This document shows, in pieces, positions 44,925 through 53,608 of a stretch of DNA of 64,000 nucleotides; position 1 is the first letter of the stretch; the number at the start of each line of letters is the position of its first letter. Below the pieces are notes generated by a model. The model made no database searches and was not told the origin of the DNA. It was given only the letters and a program-made list of their open reading frames with translations. The DNA is from Opitutus sp. GAS368. Lineage in GTDB: Bacteria; Verrucomicrobiota; Verrucomicrobiia; Opitutales; Opitutaceae. Location of the stretch: the NCBI RefSeq assembly GCF_900104925.1, contig NZ_LT629735.1, forward strand, positions 2,202,291 through 2,266,290, read 5' to 3'. A program made the translations under genes and the position numbers.

Positions 44925-47882
44925 CTAGAAGGTGATGGCGACGCCGAGGCGCCACTCATCGAGCACGCGGGTGGTGCCGCCGCTCTGGGTGTCAACGTCG
45001 GCGTAGAGGAGGGCGTTGGGCCCGAGCACCACATCAAGGCCGGCGGTGTAGAGCGCCGTGTCGCGCTGGTTGCGGCGGGTCTTGACCGAGTAGTTGATGT
45101 TGCCGAACGAGGCGCCGATGCGGCGGGAGTCGTCGTAGAACTCGTGGAGCCAGGCGGCCCGGACGTGCGGCTGGAACAGGCCAAGGGTCATGCGAGCCTC
45201 GGCTCCGAGCTGGGAGCGCAGGGAGAAGGCGGCCTGGTGGCCGACCGTGGCATCGAATTCCCCGGCGCCTTGCTCGGTGAAGCGATTGGCGGACCATCGG
45301 GTCATGAGCAGGCCGCCGAACGGCGACACGGTCACCGCGCCGGCCTTCAGGTGCTCCCCGGCGGTGATGCCGGTGGTCCATTGGTGGCCGCTGGTCGAAG
45401 CGGTGGCGAGAGCGGCGGTGCCCGGGAAAACGATCGGACGGGTGGCGCTGTAGTCATTGAAGCTGTAGGCCAGCATCGCGTCCACGAACATCGGGCCGTC
45501 AACCCAGCCGGCGCGCACGCCGAGGGTCTTTTCGTTCACGGTGGTCTCGCTGCCAACCGAGCCGAGGCCGGAAGTGGTCTTGCCGAAGGCAAAGTAAGCG
45601 CCGACCGTGGTGCCGGGACGGACGAGGTGATTGCCCCCGATCAGGCCGGAGTCGCTGGTGTAGAGGCTCGAACCGACATCGAGATCGGCCCGGGAACGAC
45701 CATGGGCCCGGTTGGCTTCGAAGTAGTATTCATCATGCCCGGCTACCGCCCGGTCCTCGCGCAGGAGGCGATCGGCGAGGGAAGTGGCCCGGGCGAAGGC
45801 GAAGTCGGACCAGACCTGGTAGCCTTGGGGCGACATGGCGTTGAGCGAGCCCGGGAAAAAGATGGCGAACGGCAGCGCATCGAGCGCCGCGGTCTGCGTC
45901 GGGTTGCCCTGCGCGGCGGCGCCGACGGCCGCCTGGTTGGGCGTCTGCGCAAAACCCGCGAAGGGCAGCTGGGTGAACGTGATCGTCGCGCTGGTCGGGG
46001 CGTAGCTGACGGTGACGCCGGTGGCGGCGCTGGAGGCGATGAAGCCGGCGAGGGAACCGAAGGTGCCGCTCACGCCGCCCGCGGCGGTGAGGAACGTGAA
46101 GGACTGGCCGAGCGGGTTGTAGCCGCCGAGGATGTCGACCTGCAACGTGCCGGCGAGCGCGGCGGTGCCCGTGATGATGAGATGGTCAAACGACGAGACC
46201 GAGGCGATCTCGACGAGCAGCTTGCCGGTGGAGCCCTGCACATAGTTGCCGGTCACGTTGATCGTGCCGGGTGAGTTGCCGGGGCTGACCGTGCCGTTGT
46301 TGGTGAGCAGGCCGATGACGTTGCCGTTGCCGCCGAGGAGTGCGCCGGCGGACACGGTGGTCGCGCCGAGGCCGTTGTTGAAGAAGAACGAGCCGGCCTG
46401 GACATCAACCGGGGAAGTGGTCGCGGTGGTCAGGGTGAACGCGGCCGTGCCGGTTTTCTGGACCTTGCCGCCGCCGGAGATCAAACCGCCGAAAGTGCCG
46501 TCGGCCGCCTGGTTGAAGACCAGCGTGCCCACGGGGAGGATGGCGACGCCGCCGTTCACGGGCAGGGTCGAGGTGCTGGCGATCAGGGTGCCGGCGCTCA
46601 CGTTGGTGCCGCCCGTGTAGGTGTTGGCGCCGGTGAAGGTGGTCGTGCCGGCGCCCTGCTTGTTGACGGTGCCGTTGCCGGAGATCACGCCGCCGAACGT
46701 GCCGCTCGCCGGCTGGTTGAAGGTCAGGATGCTGGTGTTGAGCGCGATGGATCCGTTCACCGGCAGGGTCTGGCTGGTGGCGATCAGCACACCGCTGTTC
46801 ACAATGGTGCCGCCCGTGTAGGTGTTGCCCGTGCCGGTCATGGTCACGGTGGCCGTGTTGATCGTGAGGGAGGCCGGGGCCGACCCGTTCGAGGAATTGC
46901 CGTCAAGGGTCAGCGTCGAGGTGGGGTACTGGGTGCCCGGCACCAGGATCACACCGGAGGAACCCGGGACGTAGAGGCCGGTCGAGCTGAGAATGACATT
47001 GCCGGTGAAAACGGGGGGGGGCGGAATGACCGGGGGAACGATCGGCGGAACCGGGGGCGGGATCGGCACCAGCACGCCGCCGACATACATCAGGCCGCCA
47101 TTAAAATCGCCGCCACCGGGACCGCCCGTGGTGTTGAATCCGCCGGGGACTTTGCCGGCGAAGGTGACGGCGGCTCCGGCCAGGGCGCGAACGCCGCCCG
47201 AGGCGAGGGTGTTGGTGATGCCGGTGAAGGAGATGCTGGTGCCGGCCATGTAATTGCCGAGGACCGTATTGTTGTCGCCGATGGTGATGGCGGTCGCGGC
47301 GTTCCAGAAGAGGCCGTCGTCCTTGCCGCCATTCGTGCCCGCATTGATGATAGTGACCGTCGAATTCGCCGCGGTGGTGAGACTGAGGGAAAAATCAAAA
47401 ACCCACGCCACGCCGTTCTGAAAGTTGGCGTCGAGGACGATCGCCCCGGTCTGGTTCGTGGCCGAGGTGGAAAAATAAACACCCGGCCGGAGCGCGGCGA
47501 GGGTTCCGATATCCAGATTGCTCAGGTCGTTGGCCGGGATGTGCGGCATGGCGAACAGGGCGTTCCGGGCCGTGATGAGATCCGCCCCCGCCTGACCGGT
47601 GGCGCCGCCCGTGGGGATGATCCCGGCGGGAGAGCCACTGACGGTGAAGCCTGAAACCACCGCCGGCGGAAAGCCGGTGATGTTGGTGGTGGCGGACGAG
47701 GAAAGACCGACGTTGCCGTTGACAATCGGATTGGGGCCGGGACCACCGACGGTGATGGCCGTGCCACCGAGCAGCGCATAGTTGGCGGCGGTAAGCAAAA
47801 CTTGGGCTGACCCCGGGGCCGGGGCGAACAACATCGCAGCGAGCGCCACAACGGACAAAGAAATCAGGTTTTTGATTTTCAT
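44925..47882 (-). CDS. Ice-binding (DUF3494) domain fused to PATR repeats and autotransporter barrel
   Basis: This 985-residue surface protein has a signal peptide (about 1-26). Residues 28-270 form a DUF3494 ice-binding/adhesin domain (YALLGGTAITVGGPGPNPIV, NGNVGLSSSA, GVYFSTSATNQTGAIVLD). A Pro-rich hinge (VPIPPPVPPIVPP) follows. Autotransporter-associated repeats come next (NTYTGGTNVSAGTLI, NNGTVSPGNSPGTINVTGNY). The final 250 residues are an autotransporter beta-domain ending in WRLGVAITF, a terminal Phe. An ice-binding passenger carried by a type V secretion barrel is unusual. Promoter site C lies just upstream and a terminator just downstream. Confidence 0.88.
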   Translation of the reverse strand: MKIKNLISLSVVALAAMLFAPAPGSAQVLLTAANYALLGGTAITVGGPGPNPIVNGNVGLSSSATTNITGFPPAVVSGFTVSGSPAGIIPTGGATGQAGADLITARNALFAMPHIPANDLSNLDIGTLAALRPGVYFSTSATNQTGAIVLDANFQNGVAWVFDFSLSLTTAANSTVTIINAGTNGGKDDGLFWNAATAITIGDNNTVLGNYMAGTSISFTGITNTLASGGVRALAGAAVTFAGKVPGGFNTTGGPGGGDFNGGLMYVGGVLVPIPPPVPPIVPPVIPPPPVFTGNVILSSTGLYVPGSSGVILVPGTQYPTSTLTLDGNSSNGSAPASLTINTATVTMTGTGNTYTGGTIVNSGVLIATSQTLPVNGSIALNTSILTFNQPASGTFGGVISGNGTVNKQGAGTTTFTGANTYTGGTNVSAGTLIASTSTLPVNGGVAILPVGTLVFNQAADGTFGGLISGGGKVQKTGTAAFTLTTATTSPVDVQAGSFFFNNGLGATTVSAGALLGGNGNVIGLLTNNGTVSPGNSPGTINVTGNYVQGSTGKLLVEIASVSSFDHLIITGTAALAGTLQVDILGGYNPLGQSFTFLTAAGGVSGTFGSLAGFIASSAATGVTVSYAPTSATITFTQLPFAGFAQTPNQAAVGAAAQGNPTQTAALDALPFAIFFPGSLNAMSPQGYQVWSDFAFARATSLADRLLREDRAVAGHDEYYFEANRAHGRSRADLDVGSSLYTSDSGLIGGNHLVRPGTTVGAYFAFGKTTSGLGSVGSETTVNEKTLGVRAGWVDGPMFVDAMLAYSFNDYSATRPIVFPGTAALATASTSGHQWTTGITAGEHLKAGAVTVSPFGGLLMTRWSANRFTEQGAGEFDATVGHQAAFSLRSQLGAEARMTLGLFQPHVRAAWLHEFYDDSRRIGASFGNINYSVKTRRNQRDTALYTAGLDVVLGPNALLYADVDTQSGGTTRVLDEWRLGVAITF

Positions 47883-47890
47883 ACGTGTGC

Positions 47891-47934
47891 AGGATACTCC
47901 GTCGGTGTCGCGGCAGATATGCCTACTAACCCTA
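47891..47934 (-). promoter_or_regulatory. Candidate activator-dependent promoter, site C
   Basis: Minus strand TAGGGTTAGTAGGCATAT (47934-47917), 20 bp, then TATCCT (47896-47891). Only 8 bp separate the -10 from the ATG, so the mRNA would be almost leaderless. The rest of the gap to 48140 is GC-rich with no gene. Confidence 0.55.
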
Positions 47935-48140
47935 CCCGGGATAGGCGGGACACGCGTCGCGCTGTCCGGGAAAAGTGCAGGCCATGCGGCCAGGCCCGGG
48001 TCCGTGGTGCGCGCCCCGCGCCTTCAGCTTGGGACACCCAGGGCATGGCGGGCGCGAGCCTTCCGGGCTCCTGGCTTGGATCAGCGGCGGTCATGTCATC
48101 GCACCGGGAATTCCCGCCGCGGGAGCGGCCCGGCCATTTG

Positions 48141-48848
48141 CTATCTGGTGGGACGGGCGGCCGCCGGCTCCGGCCGGGGGTCGGGAATTTGGAAAGCGGG
48201 TTTCTGCCGCCAGGCATCCGCGCCTGCTGCGACCGGCCGCGCGGGCAGGTCCGCGCGCCGGGCCCTGGTGCCCGCCGTATCAATATGAAGGTCGTGATCG
48301 CGCGCCGCCACCATGACGGGATCGGCCTGCCCGTCGGCGGTGAAGCCCATCATGAGTTGGGGCAGGCCGAGGGGGAGTTCATCGCCGCGGTCCACCTGCC
48401 ACAGCTGCCAGGTTTTGCCGTAGGTGTTCACGAGTTCCTTCATCAATTCGTGCTCCGCCGGGCCGGAGGCACCGGGGGCGACGAGCTGGCCGGACATGAC
48501 TTCGTAGCGATGGCTGTGCCACAGTTTTTTCTCCTCCGCCGGCAGCTGGTTGAACCGGGCCTCACTGATGATGTATTCGACTCCGACCAGGCGGGCGTCC
48601 GGCCGGTCCGAGTCGTAGATGATGCACTGAAAAACGTCCGCGCGGAGATGCGAGCAGTAATGGTGGACGCTGACCGCCCGCGACAGATCGCCGCTGTAGA
48701 AATGAAAACCGCACAAGTGCGCGTGCACCGAGGCGAGGGGGCCGGTGCCGGGGGCGGGGTGATCGTGGGGAGATGGTTGCGCCTCCAGGGACAGCGCGAG
48801 CAGGATCGCGCCGGTCGAGGCCAGCAGTTTCTTAAGGGCAGGATTCAT
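48141..48848 (-). CDS. DUF1264 (oil-body-associated-protein-like) exported protein
   Basis: This 235-residue protein has a signal peptide (about 1-23). Its core follows the DUF1264/OBAP family: LCGFHFYSGDLSRAVSVHHYC, QCIIYDSDRPDARLVGVEYI, EEKKLWHSHRYEVMSGQLV. Plant members associate with oil bodies; bacterial members have no known function. The last 30 residues are Pro/Ala/Arg-rich and not part of the family core. It is divergent from the di-haem protein gene. No copy of the promoter element points towards it. Confidence 0.85.
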   Translation of the reverse strand: MNPALKKLLASTGAILLALSLEAQPSPHDHPAPGTGPLASVHAHLCGFHFYSGDLSRAVSVHHYCSHLRADVFQCIIYDSDRPDARLVGVEYIISEARFNQLPAEEKKLWHSHRYEVMSGQLVAPGASGPAEHELMKELVNTYGKTWQLWQVDRGDELPLGLPQLMMGFTADGQADPVMVAARDHDLHIDTAGTRARRADLPARPVAAGADAWRQKPAFQIPDPRPEPAAARPTR

Positions 48849-48943
48849 GGTGGTTCTCCGGGGCGGTCGTTGCATCGCATCGCGGCAAATCCTCATGACC
48901 GCAGGGGGAGCCGGGAGTGCGGCGCCAATCCGGCGGTGCGCCT

Positions 48944-48986
48944 CCCTTGAACACCCCATAGCCCGCGTCGATTGCCGCCCTACAAT
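48944..48986 (+). promoter_or_regulatory. Candidate activator-dependent promoter, site D
   Basis: CCCTTGAACACCCCATAG (48944-48961), 19 bp, then TACAAT (48981-48986). The ATG follows after 5 bp, again nearly leaderless. Confidence 0.5.
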
Positions 48987-48991
48987 GCGGC

Positions 48992-50389
48992 ATGGATCGC
49001 ATTTCCTGTTCCGCCCTCCTGGTCTGGTTGCTTGGTGCCGGCGGGATCACCAACGCCCAACCCTTGCCAGGTCCGGCCGCACCGGCCTCGAGTTATGCCC
49101 CGGTCAGGATCGAGGAACCGTTTGACCAGACGCAGCGGCGTCTGACGCAGGCGAAACCGGCGGTCATGCAGGCGCACCGGGAATATCTGGCGGAACGCTA
49201 CGATCTCACCGACCGGCCGGCCGCGGATGTCACGATGAGCGGGGGCAAGCCGGTGCAGCAGGGCGTGCGCGTGCGGCTCAGGCCGGGCGTGACCTGGGAA
49301 AGCCTGGCGGCGTTGTCGCCCGGCGAGATCCGCGCGCAGGATCTCTGGCCCGCCGGTTTCCGGCCGCTGCCGCACCCCAACCACCCGGAGGGCGGCATGC
49401 TGTTTCCCCCCGCCGTCATCGCCGAGCTGCAGCGGCAGGAGCAGCGCGACCTGGCGCGGTTCGATCTCGATTTCGACCTGCCGGATCATTTTCTGCCCGA
49501 GTTCCCGGCGCCGATCTTCCTGACCACCCGCGCCGATCTCGGCGATGTCTCGCGGGGCCAGGTGGTGACGCTCGAGAATTATTTCGGCCTGTTCAACGGC
49601 CTCCTCAACCCCAAGCAGCTCGAGGGGCTGCGGCTCCTGCTCACCCCGTTTCCGCAGCAGCAGTTCAATGCCACGGACGACCGCCGCTCCGTCCGGCCGA
49701 GCCGCGGGGTCGCCTGCTTCGACTGCCACACCAACGGCCACACCAACGCCGCCACCCATCTCGCCGGCGACGCGCGCCCGCAGGCGTTCCGCCACCGCGT
49801 GGACACGCCCAGTCTGCGCGGGGTGAACATCCAGCAAATCTTCGGTTCGCAGCGCGCGCTGAAGAGCGTCGAGGACTTCACGGAGTTCGAGCAGCGCGGC
49901 GCCTACTTCGACGGCGACCCGGTGATCGCCACGAAGAAGGGCGTCAACGTCCTCGACCGCGGCAGCCAGGTGCAGGCGATGGCGGAGATGCAGGCCCTGT
50001 TCGATTTTCCGCCGGCCCCCAAGCTGGATGTCCTCGGCAGGCTCGACCCGCAAAAAGCCGCGCCGGCCGAACTGCGCGGGCAGGAGCTGTTTTTCGGCAA
50101 GGCGCAGTGCGTGGCGTGCCATGCGCCGCCGTATTACACCGATAACACGATGCACGATCTGCGGACCGGACGGTTCTTCGCGCCGGTCATGGTCCGCGGC
50201 GCCATGCTGACGACGGACGGGCCGATCAAGACCTTCCCGCTCCGTGGCATCAAGGACTCGCCGCCCTACCTGCACGACGGGCGGTTGCTCACGCTCGCCG
50301 ACACGGTTGAGTTCTTCAACCTGATCCTCGGGACGCGGCTCACGGCGGACGAGAAGACGGACCTTGAGGCGTTCCTCCGGACCCTCTGA
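48992..50389 (+). CDS. Di-haem cytochrome c peroxidase / MauG-like protein
   Basis: This 465-residue periplasmic protein has a signal peptide (about 1-22). Two haem c motifs are present: CFDCH at residues 242-246 and CVACH at 373-377. The C-terminal half contains TFPLRGIKDSPPYLHDGRLLTLADTVEFFN, typical of the CcpA/MauG family. The first 200 residues are an additional N-terminal region. Members reduce hydrogen peroxide or oxidise proteins. It is likely co-transcribed with the receiver gene 22 bp downstream. Confidence 0.85.
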   Translation: MDRISCSALLVWLLGAGGITNAQPLPGPAAPASSYAPVRIEEPFDQTQRRLTQAKPAVMQAHREYLAERYDLTDRPAADVTMSGGKPVQQGVRVRLRPGVTWESLAALSPGEIRAQDLWPAGFRPLPHPNHPEGGMLFPPAVIAELQRQEQRDLARFDLDFDLPDHFLPEFPAPIFLTTRADLGDVSRGQVVTLENYFGLFNGLLNPKQLEGLRLLLTPFPQQQFNATDDRRSVRPSRGVACFDCHTNGHTNAATHLAGDARPQAFRHRVDTPSLRGVNIQQIFGSQRALKSVEDFTEFEQRGAYFDGDPVIATKKGVNVLDRGSQVQAMAEMQALFDFPPAPKLDVLGRLDPQKAAPAELRGQELFFGKAQCVACHAPPYYTDNTMHDLRTGRFFAPVMVRGAMLTTDGPIKTFPLRGIKDSPPYLHDGRLLTLADTVEFFNLILGTRLTADEKTDLEAFLRTL

Positions 50390-50411
50390 CCCCGGCCACC
50401 ACCGCAAGCCC

Positions 50412-50780
50412 ATGGCGCGAATCCTGCTGATCGATGATGATGATGTCGTGCGCACGGTCCTGTGCGCGCTGTTGGTCCGATCGGGCCACACGGTGATCGA
50501 GGCCCGCGACGGAGAGGAAGGACTGGATCTGTTTCCCCGCATCGTTCCGGACCTGGTGATCACGGACATCGTGATGCCAAAGAAGAGTGGTCTCGAAGTC
50601 ATGCAGGCGCTGCGGGAAAAGAAGCCTTGCGTGAAGATCATCGTCATGTCGGGCGGGGATCGCAACGGGCCCGGCGACAATCTCCAAGCGGCCACGCTGA
50701 TCGGCGCGACCAGCGTGCTCGCCAAGCCGTTTGCCGTGGCGGAGCTGCTGGCCGAGGTCAACGAGGTGCTGGCCAGCTGA
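50412..50780 (+). CDS. Stand-alone response-regulator receiver domain
   Basis: This 122-residue CheY-like protein has no output domain. The acidic pocket is in LLIDDDDVV, the phospho-accepting aspartate in LVITDIVMPKKSG, the switch Ser in IVMSGGD and the lysine in VLAKPFA. A CheY-like protein without a neighbouring kinase may connect to either histidine kinase in this region (54.3-55.5 or 56.9-58.1 kb), which is a guess. It lies 22 bp after the di-haem gene. Confidence 0.9.
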   Translation: MARILLIDDDDVVRTVLCALLVRSGHTVIEARDGEEGLDLFPRIVPDLVITDIVMPKKSGLEVMQALREKKPCVKIIVMSGGDRNGPGDNLQAATLIGATSVLAKPFAVAELLAEVNEVLAS

Positions 50781-50830
50781 ACAGCTGGATTGCTCCCGCC
50801 CCGGGATTCAGGCCGGCCGGTATGAGGCGC

Positions 50831-50874
50831 GCGGGTTAAACCCCATTCCGCCGCCCGGGACCGTCGTCTATGCT
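50831..50874 (+). promoter_or_regulatory. Candidate activator-dependent promoter, site E
   Basis: GCGGGTTAAACCCCATTC (50831-50848), 20 bp, then TATGCT (50869-50874). The PRC-barrel gene starts 80 bp downstream. Confidence 0.5.
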
Positions 50875-50954
50875 CGCGCAAAGACCACAACGTTCCGGCC
50901 GGCATTCGCGGCGGGCAAATCCGCCCAAACCCAATCGCTCCCCAGTCCATTTCC

Positions 50955-52013
50955 ATGAAAACTCATATCAAACTTTTCGCCGGCACGATCATCACGGCCA
51001 GCCTTGCCCTTTCGTCCGCGGCCGAGGCCGTGCACACGCCCACGCCCCTTGGCGCGGAGAAGACGCCCACCAACTTCGTCCACGTCGAGATCAAGAATCT
51101 CCAGGGCGAGACCTTGGGCCGCATCAAGGATCTCGGCATCGATCTGATCAACGGCCGCATTGTCGAGGTGCTGGTCGAGTCGGACAGCTCACTCGAGGTC
51201 GGCGGCAAGGTCGTCGCGGTGCCGCCGCTCGCCCTGATGCGTGATCCCTCAAACAAGATTTACCGGCTCAACGCCAGCCGCGAGGTGTTCAAGACCGCCG
51301 CCGCCATCGATCTTGCGTCGTGGACCGACGCCGGCCGGAGCGACCGGGTCGCCGCGGCCTATTATCTTTTCGGCCAGGAGCCGTATTTTCTCGAGGAAGG
51401 GGCCACGGCCAGCAGGAAGGACGTCCGGCCCAAGGTATCGCTGGGTTATGTGGAGCGCTGCAACAAGCTGGTCGGCATGCCGGTGGGCAACTACCCGGGC
51501 GAGCAATTTGGGAAAGTGTGGTCGATGACCCTGGATATTCCCAAGGGCCGGATCCTCAGTGTCATCGTGCTGGCGCCGGGCAATTTCGAGACCAAGAGTG
51601 TGATTCCCGCCATGGCCCTCGGCTTCAACACCGCGCGGAACGCGCTCCTGCTCGACGACACCAAGCAGGAGTATGCGGACGAGCCGCGCTATATCTACAC
51701 CAAGGCCGCCTTCGGCAACGTGGCCACCTCGCAGGAGGAAGCCTTCAAGGGTCCGCACACCTTGGTGGCGCTCGAGCAGGGGGACAGCTACCCCGACGTG
51801 GACCGCACGCTCCTCATCCAGCAGAACATCCGCGTGGCCAGGATTTACGGCCGCAATGTGCAGGTGGGCACGATCAACGGCCGCGTCACGCTCCGGGGCT
51901 GGGTGCGCACCGCCGCCGACCAGCAGCGCATCGGCGAGATCGCCATCGCCGCCTCCCGCTTGGAACTGGTGGACAACCAGATCACCGTGGGCCGGCCCGT
52001 CGCCGGCCTTTAA
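50955..52013 (+). CDS. Exported PRC-barrel and BON-domain protein
   Basis: This 352-residue protein has a signal peptide (about 1-25). There are two PRC-barrel-like domains at about 40-110 (VEIKNLQGETLGRIKDLGID) and 165-235 (KLVGMPVGNYPGEQFGKVWS). A C-terminal BON domain spans about 285-345 (NGRVTLRGWVRTAADQQR). PRC barrels bind RNA or proteins in the cytoplasm, but exported versions with BON domains are found in envelope-stress loci. Function here unknown. Confidence 0.82.
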   Translation: MKTHIKLFAGTIITASLALSSAAEAVHTPTPLGAEKTPTNFVHVEIKNLQGETLGRIKDLGIDLINGRIVEVLVESDSSLEVGGKVVAVPPLALMRDPSNKIYRLNASREVFKTAAAIDLASWTDAGRSDRVAAAYYLFGQEPYFLEEGATASRKDVRPKVSLGYVERCNKLVGMPVGNYPGEQFGKVWSMTLDIPKGRILSVIVLAPGNFETKSVIPAMALGFNTARNALLLDDTKQEYADEPRYIYTKAAFGNVATSQEEAFKGPHTLVALEQGDSYPDVDRTLLIQQNIRVARIYGRNVQVGTINGRVTLRGWVRTAADQQRIGEIAIAASRLELVDNQITVGRPVAGL

Positions 52014-52045
52014 GCGACCGGCATTCTGCCACCGAGCCGGAGCTT

Positions 52046-52372
52046 ATGCCAACCTTTGCCGAGCGGTATTGTGCGCAAAATCTTTGCGGGCCCAGCGAGT
52101 TTCCCCGGAAGATTTTCTGGCAGGTCCTGCACCGGCATGCGGTGCCGCTCGCGCCGCTGCTGGGCCGCAATTATTTCGAGTCCGACCGCAGCCTGATCCA
52201 GGCCTGCGCCTGCGCCACCAGCCTGCAACAGATCCAGGTGGAGATCCAGATCCACCCGGTCCATGCGCATCACGGCAACTGGCTGCACCGGCACGCCAAG
52301 CTCCGGATTTCGACGCAGCGCCTGCGCCAGCTCGCCGCGCGCTGCTTCGCCGAGCCTGCTCCCGCCCTCTGA
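52046..52372 (+). CDS. Hypothetical protein, 108 residues, unrecognised family
   Basis: Starts MPTFAERYCAQNLCGPSEFP. It is moderately basic and His-rich (IHPVHAHHGNWLHRHAKLR) with several cysteines (YCAQNLCG, ACACATS). The reading frame has good codon bias, ends in a helical Arg/Ala stretch and lies 32 bp after the PRC/BON gene. No signal peptide. It may belong to a conserved but unnamed Verrucomicrobial family; I cannot assign a function. Confidence 0.6.
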   Translation: MPTFAERYCAQNLCGPSEFPRKIFWQVLHRHAVPLAPLLGRNYFESDRSLIQACACATSLQQIQVEIQIHPVHAHHGNWLHRHAKLRISTQRLRQLAARCFAEPAPAL

Positions 52373-52389
52373 GCGGAAGGCGATCCGAG

Positions 52390-52433
52390 GAGGTCATCAC
52401 CCCATAGGGTCCGGCGGCCTGATCGGTTAGTAT
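52390..52433 (+). promoter_or_regulatory. Candidate activator-dependent promoter, site F
   Basis: GAGGTCATCACCCCATAG (52390-52407), 20 bp, then TAGTAT (52428-52433). An overlapping TATAAG at 52431-52436 is an alternative -10. Confidence 0.5.
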
Positions 52434-52496
52434 AAGATCAATTCAGGCTCGCCTGTCCGGCAACGATCGTTCCGGGCCAGCCTTGATTCCTTCACC

Positions 52497-53288
52497 ATGA
52501 AACCGCTTCGTTTGATTTTACCGGCCGTCATGGCCCTCGGTGTCTGGCTGACCCAGGCCGGCGCCCAGGTGGCCATAAGTCTCGGCTCCGCGTCGACCTT
52601 CGGCGTGCTGGGCGCCTCCACCGTCACCAACACCGGCGCCACCACCGTCAATGGCGATTTTGGCGTGAGCCCGGGCATCGCGTATACGGGATTCCCGCCC
52701 GGCGTGGTGGTGCACGGAGCGATCCATGCCGCCGACGCGACGGCCACCCAGGCCCACGCGGATGCGATCTCGGCCTTCAACGTGCTCGGCGGCGAAACCT
52801 TCACCCAGGATCTGACGGGATTGGATTTGGGGTCCCGCACCCTCACGACCGGCGTTTATTTCTATACCGCCGCCGCTCAACTCACGGGCATCCTTACCCT
52901 CGACGCCCTGAATGATCCCAATGCACGCTTCGATTTCCGGATTGGTAGTACGCTGGATACCGCCAGCAGCAGCCAGATCCTGCTGATCAACGGGGCCAGC
53001 GCGAGTAACGTTTACTGGCAGATCGGCACCTCGGCCACTTTCCTGACTTCGTCGGACCTGGTGGGGAGCTTCCTGGCGGGGGCCTCGATCACCGCCGGCA
53101 CGGGGACCATGGTGAATGGGCGGCTGCTGGCCTTGGGCGCGGCCGTGACCCTGGACACCAACTCGATCACGGTCCCGACCGCGATTCCGGAACCGGCCGC
53201 CACGGCGGCACTGGCGGCGGGCCTGATGGGCCTGGTCGTCGGGGTCCGCCGGATCAGGCGGATGCGGGACTCGCGAGCTGCGTCCTGA
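52497..53288 (+). CDS. Ice-binding (DUF3494) family protein with PEP-CTERM signal
   Basis: This 263-residue secreted protein has a signal peptide (about 1-24) and a DUF3494 beta-solenoid (FGVLGASTVTNTGATTVNGD, TGVYFYTAAAQLTGILTLDA, GSFLAGASITAGTGTMVNGR). The C-terminus is a PEP-CTERM sorting signal: IPEP, a hydrophobic helix, and the basic RRIRRMR. Exosortase would process it for surface display; no exosortase is in this window. It is the second DUF3494 gene here, and both carry the same promoter element. The 3' end overlaps the convergent Dps-like gene by 35 bp. Confidence 0.9.
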   Translation: MKPLRLILPAVMALGVWLTQAGAQVAISLGSASTFGVLGASTVTNTGATTVNGDFGVSPGIAYTGFPPGVVVHGAIHAADATATQAHADAISAFNVLGGETFTQDLTGLDLGSRTLTTGVYFYTAAAQLTGILTLDALNDPNARFDFRIGSTLDTASSSQILLINGASASNVYWQIGTSATFLTSSDLVGSFLAGASITAGTGTMVNGRLLALGAAVTLDTNSITVPTAIPEPAATAALAAGLMGLVVGVRRIRRMRDSRAAS

Positions 53289-53535
53289 GCAGCACGGCGG
53301 CCTTCTCATGCTGCTCGATCATTTTCGTCAGAAAACCGGCGGTGCCGGTTTCGCTCAGGCGCTCGAGGTGCAGTTGCTCGATCATCTCCTCGTTCATGGC
53401 CAGCAGTTCCGCGAGCAGGCGGCTGGAGCACCGGCGGGCCGGTCTGGCCGGGAGGGCGTGGGGGAAATTGGGAAGTTCCGCCGCCGCGGTGGCGCTGATC
53501 GTGCCGTTGCCGGAGGCGGGCAGGGGTAGGTCCAT
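53254..53535 (-). CDS. Truncated Dps-like protein (C-terminal helices only)
   Basis: A 93-residue ORF whose last 55 residues (RLLAELLAMNEEMIEQL, TAGFLTKMIEQHEKAAVLLR) closely match the C-terminal helices of the Dps at 43255-43749. The N-terminal ferroxidase half is missing and replaced by about 38 Pro/Ala/Ser-rich residues (MDLPLPASGNGTISATAAAE). Codon bias is intact. The ATG at 53535 fits promoter site G, whose -10 lies 12 bp upstream. It may be a degenerate paralogue or a shortened functional partner. Its end overlaps the ice-binding gene. Confidence 0.6.
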   Translation of the reverse strand: MDLPLPASGNGTISATAAAELPNFPHALPARPARRCSSRLLAELLAMNEEMIEQLHLERLSETGTAGFLTKMIEQHEKAAVLLRTQLASPASA

Positions 53536-53547
53536 GAGCTGCACCCG

Positions 53548-53591
53548 AGGGTAGCGGGCACGGGCCATATCCGCTATGGGGTGTTGCCCTC
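53548..53591 (-). promoter_or_regulatory. Candidate activator-dependent promoter, site G
   Basis: Minus strand GAGGGCAACACCCCATAG (53591-53574), 20 bp, then TACCCT (53553-53548). The element is almost identical to site B. It lies 17 bp after the stop of the NarL-type regulator gene. Confidence 0.5.
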
Positions 53592-53608
53592 CCGCGGCGC
53601 CGCCCGCC

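Noticed and set aside
48849-48943. Copy of the 18-bp element for the DUF1264 gene
   Set aside because: The only element in this divergent gap points to the di-haem gene, and no matching -10 is seen on the minus strand.
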